Positions 7,695 to 14,598 of a DNA stretch of 18,626 bases are shown in pieces. The notes under the pieces were generated by a model, which saw only the letters and a list, made by a program, of their open reading frames with translations, was not told where the DNA came from and made no database searches. Position 1 is the stretch's first letter, and each line of letters starts with the position of its first letter. Both the position numbers and the translations under genes were made by a program. The stretch spans positions 1 to 18,626 of the forward strand of contig JAEDIN010000022.1 of the NCBI GenBank assembly GCA_016292445.1, in the 5' to 3' direction. The stretch is from Oscillospiraceae bacterium. GTDB lineage: Bacteria; Bacillota; Clostridia; Oscillospirales; Oscillospiraceae.

Positions 7695-8601
7695 ATGTCC
7701 ATAATTTATCGGGGTAAATGCCGCGGTTTTTCATGTCTGCGATCGCCTTTTTTACCGAGTCGAGATCCTCTCGGTAGGTCATGCCGTACCAAGTCTCATT
7801 GCAATCGAGCACCCTTACCCGTGCCTTGCCCTCGACAAGCTGTTCGTTTGCGACAAAGGGCAGGAAGTATTCGCATTTGAGCGGATTTTTGCCGAGATTC
7901 TCGTCAAGGAATTTCGGGAATCTCGCATTGAGCTCGTCGAGCATCTGCGTTGAGAAGCCCCAGAAATTCATGGACACCACGCTGTCGCCCGACACCTCGA
8001 CAAAGTTTTTGCCGTCCTCGGTGAAGGCGGCGTTTTCGCCGCGCTTTTCGATATGCGTGCGCTCAACTATATCCGTTAACCAGCCGTTTTTCGCCTCGCA
8101 TATACCTCTTGCAACATGACCGCTCTCGGTCACGGTGTTTTTGAGCCGGTAGCCGACCATGGCATATTCAGAGGGGGCTCTGTCCTCCTTGAGAAAGTCG
8201 TATATTGCCTGATATGCGCCCTTGCCGTAGAAATCATCGGCGTTTATAACTGCAAAGGGGCCGTCAACCACACCGCGGCAGCACAGCACCGCGTGACCCG
8301 TACCCCAAGGCTTTTCCCTGCCCTCGGGAACACGGTAGCCCTCGGGAAGCTTATCAAGCTGCTGATACACATACTTTACATCGAAGTATTTCTCCATCCT
8401 GCTGCCCACGGCAGCCTTGAAGCTGTCCTCAATTTCGTGCTTAATTATGAAGGCTATTTTTTTGAACCCCGCTCTGCGGGCATCGAACAGCGAAAAGTCG
8501 ATTATCGCATGGCCGCCGTCATCCACGGAGGTTATCTGCTTTAAGCCTCCGAAGCGACTGCCCATACCGGCAGCCATTATCACCAGCGTCGGCTCCTGCA
8601 T
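7693..8601 (-). CDS. Nucleotidyltransferase of the sugar-phosphate type
   Basis: A 302-residue protein of the NTP_transferase fold. The N-terminal nucleotide-binding loop reads AAGMGSRFGGLKQ (residues 10-22). A conserved PWGTGHA follows at 98-104, and a metal-binding NADDFYG at 120-126. It should join a nucleoside triphosphate to a sugar phosphate or similar phosphorylated substrate in the cytoplasm. It is divergent from GalU, RmlA and GlmU, so I give no symbol. It starts 3 nt after the stop of the upstream 118-residue gene, so the two form an operon. Substrate and pathway cannot be read; no capsule or glycan cluster is adjacent. Confidence 0.8.
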   Translation of the reverse strand: MQEPTLVIMAAGMGSRFGGLKQITSVDDGGHAIIDFSLFDARRAGFKKIAFIIKHEIEDSFKAAVGSRMEKYFDVKYVYQQLDKLPEGYRVPEGREKPWGTGHAVLCCRGVVDGPFAVINADDFYGKGAYQAIYDFLKEDRAPSEYAMVGYRLKNTVTESGHVARGICEAKNGWLTDIVERTHIEKRGENAAFTEDGKNFVEVSGDSVVSMNFWGFSTQMLDELNARFPKFLDENLGKNPLKCEYFLPFVANEQLVEGKARVRVLDCNETWYGMTYREDLDSVKKAIADMKNRGIYPDKLWT

Positions 8602-8604
8602 CGC

Positions 8605-8961
8605 TCAGCCCTGCTTACCGAGGTCAAGCTCGTTTATGCCCATGCCGACGGAGATCGCTCTTACGGCCTCAAAGGTCTTTTCCTGCGCGACTGCGATACC
8701 GGCTTCCATGGCGTCATCAGTCAGCTCCGTGACCTCATCGGGGAGCTTTACAATTGTCTCGGTGGTGATGTCAAACACGAAATAGGTGTCGTCCTTGTCG
8801 TGGATCTTGATGTTCAGGTAGATGACCACATAGCCGCTCCACTCCTCGGGAAGCTTCGCCGAGACCTTCCCCTCCTGCGAAAGGGAGAGCTCTGCGCCTA
8901 TGCCGGTATCGAGCTTGCTTATGAGATTGACGGTTTTGAAATCGATGAAATCAACAATCAT
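8605..8961 (-). CDS. Small hypothetical protein, 118 residues
   Basis: No confident family. The protein is acidic and soluble, with no signal peptide or membrane segment. The first two thirds alternate in a beta-strand pattern (WSGYVVIYLNIKI, then DDTYFVFDITTETI). The last third looks helical and ends in AISVGMGINELDL. That order, strands and then a helix followed by a G-x-x-x-L-x-L tail, faintly resembles SecB-like chaperones, but I would not annotate it so without a profile search. The start ATG has a modest CGAGG ribosome binding site. It is the first gene of a two-gene operon with the nucleotidyltransferase and has a plausible promoter at 9015-9043. The conserved start, good spacing and coupling argue it is real. 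Confidence 0.65.
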   Translation of the reverse strand: MIVDFIDFKTVNLISKLDTGIGAELSLSQEGKVSAKLPEEWSGYVVIYLNIKIHDKDDTYFVFDITTETIVKLPDEVTELTDDAMEAGIAVAQEKTFEAVRAISVGMGINELDLGKQG

Positions 8962-9014
8962 TTTTTGTACCTCGTATATTGTTTTGTGTCCTTGTGCTAA
9001 GGATGTTTTATTTG

Positions 9015-9043
9015 ATTTTAACTCATTTCATTACATTTCGCAA
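9015..9043 (-). promoter_or_regulatory. Promoter for the 118-residue protein and nucleotidyltransferase
   Basis: Read on the minus strand: -35 TTGCGA (9038-9043), 17-nt spacer, -10 TAAAAT (9015-9020). The -35 box touches the end of the upstream gene's terminator stem, so transcription ends and restarts within a few bases. Confidence 0.55.
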
Positions 9044-9085
9044 TATGAAAACTGCGGTGGTTTTCACCACCGCAGTTTTCATATT
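9042..9085 (-). terminator. Terminator of the heptad-repeat membrane protein gene
   Basis: Perfect 19-bp inverted repeat (9042-9060 with 9067-9085) around a 6-nt loop. It has a GC-rich core and A4/T4 inside the stem ends. It lies 4 nt beyond the stop of the 489-residue gene. The terminal T-run is short but the stem is very stable. Confidence 0.85.
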
Positions 9086-9089
9086 TTCA

Positions 9090-10559
9090 TTATACATTCT
9101 CGACCTTTTTTGATACTGCAAGCATGAATAGAAGCATTACCGCCGCAAGTGCGATTATTGCAGCCATCTGCAGGGGATGTGCGCTGAAGCTGCGTGAAAT
9201 GCCGAAGACGGTTGCTGCAAGTGCGAGAACAAAGGCAGCTATCGTGAGAGTCTTTACATTCTTACCCTTGAGCGCAAGGACTGCCGCAACGATGCCGAGC
9301 AGTGCTGCGACCATTGCCGCGCCGATGTATATTGCGCGGGTCACAAGATCCTCCGTGGTCTCTGCGGTGGATTCCTCAACCACAAGATAACCTGCGTCGA
9401 GTGCGTCCATTTTGTCGTTATTGACCTTTTCGGCTATTTTCTCATTCTGCATGAGAGTTTCGTAACCTGCGTCTATCTGAGCCTGTCCTGACTCGAATTC
9501 ATCAAGCTTAGCCTTGCCCTCGGCAAGCTGCTTTTCGGCGTCGGCAAGCTGCTTTTCGGCATCAATGAGCTTTGCCTTACCTGCGTCAAGCTCGGTTTCT
9601 GCCGCTGCAAGCTTCTTTTCACCGGCAGTTATCGTGGGGGCGTTCCTTGCAAGCTCTGCCTTGCCTGCATCAAGCTGAGCCTTCGCCGCGTCAAGCTTTT
9701 TCTTTGCCGTTTCAAGCTGTTTTTTGGCTTCGGCAAGCTGGGATTCGACCTCTTTGGCGACCTCCTCACGAATTGCTTCGTTAACAGCCTTGGTGACCTC
9801 GCTTGTGATGTACGCCATGGTCTTTTCGTCTGCCTTGATAGCAGCGATCACCTTATCCAGGGTTGCCGCCTCGACCGCCGCCTGTGCCTTTTCGGCGACG
9901 GCAGCAAGCTCGGCCTCGCTTGCACCGGGATTTGCCTTCTTGTATGCCTCAAGCTGCTGATTAACGGCATCCTCCATTTGCTTCTGGATCTCGATAGTCT
10001 GCATCTGCTGCTTTGCGGCCGCCTCAACCTGAGCCTCGACATTCTGTGCAATGAGAGCGTCCACTGTCTTCTGATTTTCCTTTATGTACTGCTCGGTTGC
10101 AGCGTCTATGAGAGCGTCCTTATTCTTAACGGAGTACTCGTACTCGGCAAGCTTTTCGTTGTACTGCTTCATGCCTGCGTCATATTCCTTCTGACCGGCC
10201 TCAAGCCTCTTTTCGCCGGCGGCATAATCTGCCTTGCCCTGTGCAAGCGTGGCCTTACCCGCATTATACTCCTTGAGTCCTGCGGCGAGATCCTGCTGAC
10301 CCTTTGCATAGTCGGCCTTGCCCTGCTCATAAGCTGCCGTGCCCTCCTCGTAGGTGGTCTTACCCTCCTCGTAGGCTGCACGGTTTGACTCGAGCTTTTC
10401 CTTGCCGGCTTTGAGCGCATCAAGCTTTTCGAGCGTTTCGGCCTTCTCCTTCTCGCCGTCAGACTTCTCCTGCAGGATGTCTCTTATTCCGAGTGCGCCT
10501 GCAAAGAGCATGAATAGGCAAGCAAGGATCATAATAACACTTATCAGTTTGCGTGCCAT
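9090..10559 (-). CDS. Membrane protein with xxxLxxG heptad-repeat coiled stalk
   Basis: 489 residues from ATG 10559, chosen because AAGGAGG lies just upstream; the longer in-frame extension has no such site. Residues 5-28 form an N-terminal membrane anchor. From about residue 45 a repeat begins with Gly every seven residues (66, 73, 80 ... 129, ten in a row) and Tyr or Leu three before each Gly. This is the xxxLxxG heptad seen in YhgE/Pip-type and some MMPL or ABC-permease extracytoplasmic domains. A charged helical spacer (about 145-290) and a second Leu/Ala/Lys heptad block follow. The C-terminus has three membrane spans (about 408-430, 437-456, 463-482). The layout suggests a long stalk outside the membrane anchored at both ends. 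No transport or enzymatic motif is visible, and function is unknown. Monocistronic. Confidence 0.75.
   Translation of the reverse strand: MARKLISVIMILACLFMLFAGALGIRDILQEKSDGEKEKAETLEKLDALKAGKEKLESNRAAYEEGKTTYEEGTAAYEQGKADYAKGQQDLAAGLKEYNAGKATLAQGKADYAAGEKRLEAGQKEYDAGMKQYNEKLAEYEYSVKNKDALIDAATEQYIKENQKTVDALIAQNVEAQVEAAAKQQMQTIEIQKQMEDAVNQQLEAYKKANPGASEAELAAVAEKAQAAVEAATLDKVIAAIKADEKTMAYITSEVTKAVNEAIREEVAKEVESQLAEAKKQLETAKKKLDAAKAQLDAGKAELARNAPTITAGEKKLAAAETELDAGKAKLIDAEKQLADAEKQLAEGKAKLDEFESGQAQIDAGYETLMQNEKIAEKVNNDKMDALDAGYLVVEESTAETTEDLVTRAIYIGAAMVAALLGIVAAVLALKGKNVKTLTIAAFVLALAATVFGISRSFSAHPLQMAAIIALAAVMLLFMLAVSKKVENV
10170..10382 (-). repeat. Degenerate 21-bp tandem repeats encoding Gly heptads
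   Basis: About ten consecutive 21-bp units code for residues 60-130 of the membrane protein, each with Gly at the same heptad position. The DNA copies differ at many third positions, so they are old protein-level repeats rather than a recent slippage expansion. A second, looser block lies around 9475-9740. Confidence 0.7.
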
Positions 10560-10611
10560 TGTGCTTTCCTCCTTGATTTTTTTGTGTTTATACACGCTTA
10601 TTATAAATGTC

Positions 10612-10640
10612 AGTATATGATATACTTCAAAACTTGGCAA
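10612..10640 (-). promoter_or_regulatory. Promoter of the heptad-repeat membrane protein gene
   Basis: Minus strand: -35 TTGCCA (10635-10640), 17-nt spacer, -10 TATACT (10612-10617). Start site near 10605, leaving a leader of about 45 nt. A second TATAAT lies about 12 nt downstream without a well-spaced -35. Confidence 0.6.
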
Positions 10641-10694
10641 CAGCAAATTGTGAAACTTTTAGCGTATTTTGGTCGTTTTGTCGAAAATATACAG

Positions 10695-10733
10695 AAACAG
10701 ACGGTGCATTTGTATAATTTGCACCGTCTGTTT
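10695..10733 (-). terminator. Terminator of the Crp/Fnr-family gene
   Basis: Perfect 14-bp stem (10695-10708 with 10720-10733) of AAACAGACGGTGCA and its complement around an 11-nt AT-rich loop, 3 nt beyond the regulator's stop. The A3/T3 ends give only a short T-tract on either strand. Confidence 0.75.
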
Positions 10734-10736
10734 GGT

Positions 10737-11384
10737 TCAAACATCAAGCAGGGTTATCTTTCTGCCGCTGGAGGCAATGATTCCCTCCTCGCGCATCAAG
10801 CGCAGCTCGCGCATGAGGCTCGTCCTGTCAACACACAGATAGTTTGCAAGCTGCGACAGCGATAGCTCCGTTTCAAAGCTCCGGCTGCCCGTTTTTTCCT
10901 CGAGATACTCAAAGTAGCTCATGAGCTTCTGACGCACCGTCTTTTTGCTTATCATATTAATCCTCAGTGCAAGCATCTGCGCCTTTTTTGCGGTGAGCTT
11001 AAAGAGGTTGCTGTTTATCTTCGTGTGGTGCTCGCAGGCATTTGAGCACCTGCCGTATATCGAGCTCATTTTTATGAACATGACCGTGCAGTCGGTATCA
11101 GCCTCGGCGACATAGCCCAAGCCGCTGTAAGGCAGGGTGAACACCTCGCCGAAAATGTCGTCGGGCACATAGTTTTCAAGCAGCGTATACTCTCCGTCAA
11201 TATCCACGCAGTAAAGATGCGCCTTGCCGGTGAGCAGCACGCACAGGTACTTTATCTCCGGCTCATATACCAGAATCGTTTCACCCTTGCGGAACGAGCG
11301 CACCTCGGGGTTAAAGCAGCTCATCATCGCGTCTATGCTCTGACAGCTTATATCCTTAAAAAGCTCAACATTCTTCAAATCCAT
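10737..11384 (-). CDS. Crp/Fnr-family transcriptional regulator
   Basis: 215 residues from ATG 11384, chosen for AGAGGTG about 6 nt upstream; an in-frame extension of 12 residues has no ribosome binding site. Residues about 8-105 form a cyclic-nucleotide-binding-type beta barrel (G34-E-T-I-L-V, D77-I-F-G-E-V-F). A long dimer helix spans about 118-160, and a Crp-type helix-turn-helix lies at about 174-207 (LSLSQLANYLCVDRTSLMRE). The classical Fnr N-terminal cysteine cluster is absent. Cysteines are frequent (eight), including Cys113 and Cys117 followed by EHH at the barrel/helix junction, which could bind a metal or sense redox. The effector and regulon are unknown. The gene is monocistronic and lies between two unrelated transcription units. 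Confidence 0.85.
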   Translation of the reverse strand: MDLKNVELFKDISCQSIDAMMSCFNPEVRSFRKGETILVYEPEIKYLCVLLTGKAHLYCVDIDGEYTLLENYVPDDIFGEVFTLPYSGLGYVAEADTDCTVMFIKMSSIYGRCSNACEHHTKINSNLFKLTAKKAQMLALRINMISKKTVRQKLMSYFEYLEEKTGSRSFETELSLSQLANYLCVDRTSLMRELRLMREEGIIASSGRKITLLDV

Positions 11385-11433
11385 AAAAAACACCTCTTTT
11401 GACCATAATAGCACATTCATGTTGCAAATGCCA

Positions 11434-11469
11434 CAAAAAAAGCAAAAACCTTGAAGCTATGCTTCAAGG
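11434..11469 (-). terminator. Terminator of pssA
   Basis: Stem CCTTGAAGC (11449-11457) and GCTTCAAGG (11461-11469) with a 3-nt loop. On the minus strand it is followed by five T, GC and seven T (11434-11448). It lies 11 nt past the pssA stop: a textbook intrinsic terminator. Confidence 0.93.
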
Positions 11470-11480
11470 CTTTGTCGATA

Positions 11481-12095
11481 TCAGAATATCAGAATGCAGG
11501 CAGTAAAGATAACACCGAGAACGAGCATAACGGCAAGTCCGGTCTTGCTGGGCTTTTTGACCTGTATGGGTGTAATGAAAAACGCACCGTTAACAAGGAG
11601 CAAAAGCGTGTACGCAAGCGCAAAGTAAGCGCCCAGAAGTCCGCGGAAGCAGAACAGCAATGGCACTGTCAGAGCCGAGGTCGTAATGGGAACGCCGAGA
11701 TAATGCTTGCGCTTTTCGGTCGTCTGCTGCTGGCGGGTTTCCTCGGTGACATTGTAATACGCAAGTCTTATAAGCCCCGCGAGAGCAAACAGAGCCATTA
11801 TCGCTACCTGCCACCATGCATCCGCACCGATACTATAGCCGATGGCAACGGGCAGCACGCCGAAGCAAACTACATCGCTGAGCGAATCGAGCTGGATACC
11901 GTAGCGGCGTTCCTCATCGGTGCGATCCTTTTTTGTGCGGGCAACAATGCCGTCAAACATATCGCATAAACCGGAAAACATCAGGCATATGACCGCTGCG
12001 GTGACATTGCCGCTGCCGGCAAAGCCGATGCCCACCACCGACGAAAGCATGCCGATATAAGTCAGCCAGACGGTGTAGTTATAAAAGCCTATCAC
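11481..12095 (-). CDS. pssA: CDP-diacylglycerol-serine O-phosphatidyltransferase
   Basis: A 204-residue integral membrane enzyme that makes phosphatidylserine from CDP-diacylglycerol and L-serine. The CDP-alcohol phosphatidyltransferase signature is complete: D-x2-D-G-x2-A-R (CDMFDGIVAR), then a short insert, then G-x3-D-x3-D (GIQLDSLSD). Five to six hydrophobic segments surround it. The start is GTG 12095 with GGAG about 10 nt upstream. The N-terminal IGFYNYTVWLTY resembles clostridial PssA starts. No decarboxylase (psd) is in the window. Other CDP-alcohol transferases such as PgsA share the motif, but the insert and N-terminus favour PssA. It has its own promoter, divergent from cyuA. Confidence 0.85.
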   Translation of the reverse strand: MIGFYNYTVWLTYIGMLSSVVGIGFAGSGNVTAAVICLMFSGLCDMFDGIVARTKKDRTDEERRYGIQLDSLSDVVCFGVLPVAIGYSIGADAWWQVAIMALFALAGLIRLAYYNVTEETRQQQTTEKRKHYLGVPITTSALTVPLLFCFRGLLGAYFALAYTLLLLVNGAFFITPIQVKKPSKTGLAVMLVLGVIFTACILIF

Positions 12096-12135
12096 AGATT
12101 AACATCTCCAATTTCATTTTTCGTGGGGTGCATTG

Positions 12136-12165
12136 ATTATAACACAGTATTAACACATATTACAA
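12136..12165 (-). promoter_or_regulatory. Promoter of pssA
   Basis: Minus strand: -35 TTGTAA (12160-12165), 18-nt spacer, perfect -10 TATAAT (12136-12141) extended by TG one base upstream. Start site near 12129, about 34 nt before the GTG start codon. Confidence 0.75.
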
Positions 12166-12219
12166 GCTATTTCGACACACTTTTATCAATACACCGGACT
12201 ATGCAAATCGAAAAAAGGG

Positions 12220-12228
12220 TGATATACT
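12220..12228 (+). promoter_or_regulatory. Extended -10 promoter element of cyuA
   Basis: TGATATACT is an extended -10 of the same form as in the gntR promoter. No good -35 is seen at 16-18 nt, which is tolerated by extended -10 promoters. The start site would be near 12235, about 32 nt before the cyuA ATG. Confidence 0.5.
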
Positions 12229-12266
12229 TTTGCGTGGAGAAATTTGTATCAAAGGAGATACTTGAA

Positions 12267-13541
12267 ATGGTAAAGAATGATGTGAAGTATTCGCAGTATC
12301 TGCAAATACTTAAAGAGGAGCTTATCCCGGCAATGGGCTGTACAGAGCCTATCGCAATGGCGTATGCCGCGGCGAAGGCCCGTGCCGTACTCGATGCGAT
12401 ACCGGAGAAGATCGACATCGTCATCAGCGGCAACATTATAAAAAATGTAAAAAGCGTTATCGTTCCCAATACCGGCGGCATGAAGGGCATCACCGCCGCC
12501 ATCGCCGCAGGCATAGCCGTCGGCGATGCCGACAAGCAGCTTGAGGTGCTTGCCGATGTCAGGGAAAGCGACATTCACAAAATCGCCGAGCTTATGGAAA
12601 GCTGCGCCATGACCGTCATGAAGTCGTCAAGCGACAAGCTGCTGGACATCGACCTGCACCTGTACAAGGGCTCGGACAGCGTGCGCCTGCGCATTTGCGA
12701 CTTCCACACGAACATTGTACTCATCGAGAAAAACGGCGAAACGCTGCTCAAAAAAGACGATGCCGCCTCCGACGGCGGAGAGACCGACCGCAGCGTTTTG
12801 AATGTCCACGATATCGTTGATTTCGCCGAAAGCGTCGATATTGATGATGTGCGTGAGCTGCTGGAAAAGCAGATAGAGTATAACCTCGCCATCAGCGAGG
12901 AGGGACTGCACGGTTCATACGGTGCGTCGATAGGCAAGACCCTTATCGAAACCAGAGGCGGGGATGTGCGTGTGCGCGCAAGGGCTCAGGCGGCGGCAGG
13001 CTCGGATGCGAGAATGAGCGGCTGCGAAATGCCTGTGGTAATCGTTTCCGGCAGCGGAAACCAGGGCATGACCGCTTCTCTGCCCGTAATCGTCTACGCA
13101 AATGACATGGGTGCAAGCCACGAAAAACTTTTGCGTGCGCTCATCGTTTCAAACCTCATTACCATACATCAAAAGACCCCCATCGGCAGACTGAGCGCCT
13201 TCTGCGGCGCGGTAAGCGCAGGCTGCGGTGCGGCAGCGGGCGTTGCATGGCTCATTGACGGCACCACCGAAGCCGTTTCCGCAACGATAACCAATACCCT
13301 CGGTATGATTTCCGGCACTGTCTGCGACGGGGCAAAGCCCTCCTGTGCGGCAAAAATTGCCTCCGCAGTCGAGGCAGGGCTGCTCGGCTTTGACCTTTAC
13401 GAAAGCGGCAAGGGTCTGCACGGCGGCGACGGTATACTTAAAGATGATGTTGAAAAGACCATCGAATCTGTCGGTCAGCTTGCCCGTGAGGGTATGCGCG
13501 AAACCGACGCGGAGATACTTGATATAATGCTCGAAGATTGA
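12267..13541 (+). CDS. cyuA: L-cysteine desulfidase family protein (CyuA/YhaM, UPF0597)
   Basis: 424 residues from ATG 12267, chosen for AAAGGAG 9 nt upstream; the frame is open further upstream but would read through the promoter. The family's N-terminal M-G-C-T-E-P motif carries Cys25. Downstream are S-G-S-G-N-Q-G and two cysteine clusters, S-A-F-C-G-A-V-S-A-G-C-G and C-D-G-A-K-P-S-C-A. The family holds a [4Fe-4S] cluster and is related to the serine dehydratase alpha chain. Characterised members break L-cysteine into pyruvate, sulfide and ammonia in anaerobes. L-serine deamination is an alternative. A single-gene unit with its own promoter and a strong terminator; no transporter partner is adjacent. 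Confidence 0.85.
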   Translation: MVKNDVKYSQYLQILKEELIPAMGCTEPIAMAYAAAKARAVLDAIPEKIDIVISGNIIKNVKSVIVPNTGGMKGITAAIAAGIAVGDADKQLEVLADVRESDIHKIAELMESCAMTVMKSSSDKLLDIDLHLYKGSDSVRLRICDFHTNIVLIEKNGETLLKKDDAASDGGETDRSVLNVHDIVDFAESVDIDDVRELLEKQIEYNLAISEEGLHGSYGASIGKTLIETRGGDVRVRARAQAAAGSDARMSGCEMPVVIVSGSGNQGMTASLPVIVYANDMGASHEKLLRALIVSNLITIHQKTPIGRLSAFCGAVSAGCGAAAGVAWLIDGTTEAVSATITNTLGMISGTVCDGAKPSCAAKIASAVEAGLLGFDLYESGKGLHGGDGILKDDVEKTIESVGQLAREGMRETDAEILDIMLED

Positions 13542-13549
13542 TATATGGC

Positions 13550-13587
13550 AAAAACTGCTGTCTGCATTATACAGACAGCAGTTTTTT
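13550..13587. terminator. Terminator of cyuA, probably bidirectional
   Basis: Left A-run and arm 13550-13564 (AAAAACTGCTGTCTG) pairs with CAGACAGCAG starting at 13572, ending in six T (to 13587); 7-nt loop. It is 8 nt after the cyuA stop. The mirrored A-run would also terminate minus-strand transcription coming from 13588 onward. Confidence 0.93.
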
Positions 13588-13813
13588 ATTTTGCTGTTAT
13601 CGAAACGGTGTTACTGTATGCCGAGGAGATGTTTTTACCGTTTACGACCTTGACGGCTTTGACCTTGTAGTAATAGGTTGTGCCTATCGTTGTGCTGTTA
13701 TTCGTGCAGCCGTACACCACTCGGGCAGGCATACCCAGCGACAAAAATGCGCATACTGCTTTTTTTAGTACCTGCTTTGTTTCCGTCTTTGCAGTTACAT
13801 CTCTTTTCGGTGT
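13586..13813 (-). pseudogene. Remnant of a fibronectin type III domain C-terminus
   Basis: An open minus-strand frame of 75 codons without a usable start and closed upstream by a stop. Its last about 45 residues read as the end of an Fn3 domain: T-T-I-G-T-T-Y-Y-Y-K-V-K-A-V, then V-N-G-K-N-I-S-S-A-Y-S-N-T-V, then a TAA stop. The G-T-x-Y-Y-Y-K-V-x-A and Y-S-N-x-V strands are typical of Fn3 modules in large secreted clostridial surface proteins. Upstream codons (V-L-K-K-A-V-C-A-F) do not continue the fold, so the rest of the gene has been lost or frameshifted. It keeps a terminator at its end (13550-13587). No ribosome binding site or signal peptide is present. Confidence 0.6.
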
Positions 13814-13820
13814 TTAGATG

Positions 13821-14594
13821 TTACCGCCGTTTTGCATTTTTCTCGTAGAGTATTGCAAGCCCCTTGAGCAAAAGGGCGGGTTCGTATTCAATCTTTCTTC
13901 GGCAATAGGGGACTATCGTGCCTGCAAGTCCGCCGGTTGCGACAACGGTGACCGGCTCGCCGAGCTCCGTTTCCATGCGGTCTATCATGCCGTCAACAAG
14001 TGCCGCCGTACCGTACACCGCACCGCTTTTCATGCTGTCAACGGTGTTTGTTCCGATGCACTTTTTAGGCGCTTCTATCGCAATATTCGGCAGCAGGCTC
14101 GTACCCGAGGACAGCGCCGAATACGATAGCTTTATGCCCGGTATTATAGCGCCGCCGAGGTAAGCGCCCTCACTGTCAATGGCAACGATGGTGGTTGCCG
14201 TGCCCATATCGACAACAACAAGCGGCGGCTTATACAGCGACAGTGCACCCACCGCGCCGGTAATAAGATCGCCGGCAAGCGTGCCGGGGTCGTCTATCTT
14301 GACATTCACTCCGGTTTTAAGCCCTGCGCCGACCACCATACAGTCAAGCCCCGTGACCTTTTTCACGGCGGTCCTTATTGCACGGTTGAGCTGAGGCACG
14401 ACCGAGGACAAGATAGCGCCGCTGAAGTTTTTATAATCAATGCCGTCAAATTCAAAGCTCTGACGCATTTTCATCGCATAGTCGCTGGAAAGATCGTTCA
14501 AATTCGTTGCCAGACGGCACACGCTTTTGACCTCGCCGTTCTCAACACAGCCCATGACGATGTTTGTGTTGCCTACATCAATTGTGAGGATCAT
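13821..14594 (-). CDS. coaX: Type III pantothenate kinase
   Basis: A 257-residue ASKHA-fold kinase for the first step of coenzyme A synthesis, phosphorylating pantothenate with ATP. Motifs are the N-terminal D6-V-G-N-T-N phosphate loop, A-G-D109-L-I in the place of the family's G-A-D-R segment with the catalytic Asp kept, and D129-M-G-T-A-T-T. These are followed by G-G-A-I-I-P-G. Length is typical. The ATG follows the S-component stop by 4 nt, with GAGG overlapping that stop, so the two are coupled. The replacement of Arg by Leu after Asp109 is a known kind of variation as far as I recall, but should be checked. Type III kinases are not inhibited by CoA, which makes control at uptake plausible. 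Confidence 0.93.
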   Translation of the reverse strand: MILTIDVGNTNIVMGCVENGEVKSVCRLATNLNDLSSDYAMKMRQSFEFDGIDYKNFSGAILSSVVPQLNRAIRTAVKKVTGLDCMVVGAGLKTGVNVKIDDPGTLAGDLITGAVGALSLYKPPLVVVDMGTATTIVAIDSEGAYLGGAIIPGIKLSYSALSSGTSLLPNIAIEAPKKCIGTNTVDSMKSGAVYGTAALVDGMIDRMETELGEPVTVVATGGLAGTIVPYCRRKIEYEPALLLKGLAILYEKNAKRR

Positions 14595-14598
14595 CTCT

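Noticed and set aside
9475..10382. CRISPR-like or recent minisatellite repeat
   Set aside because: The periodicity is a coding heptad repeat with divergent DNA copies, with no identical repeats or unique spacers.
11402..11433. Imperfect inverted repeat upstream of the Crp/Fnr gene as an autoregulatory operator
   Set aside because: The arms (GCACATT and AAATGC) match poorly and do not fit the Fnr or Crp box, so it is not supported.
12123..12266. Longer N-terminus for cyuA
   Set aside because: It would be translated across the cyuA promoter and lacks family similarity; ATG 12267 has a good AAAGGAG and places the key cysteine at residue 25.
13538..13768. Plus-strand small gene after cyuA
   Set aside because: It overlaps the cyuA terminator hairpin, has no ribosome binding site and lies antisense to the Fn3 remnant.
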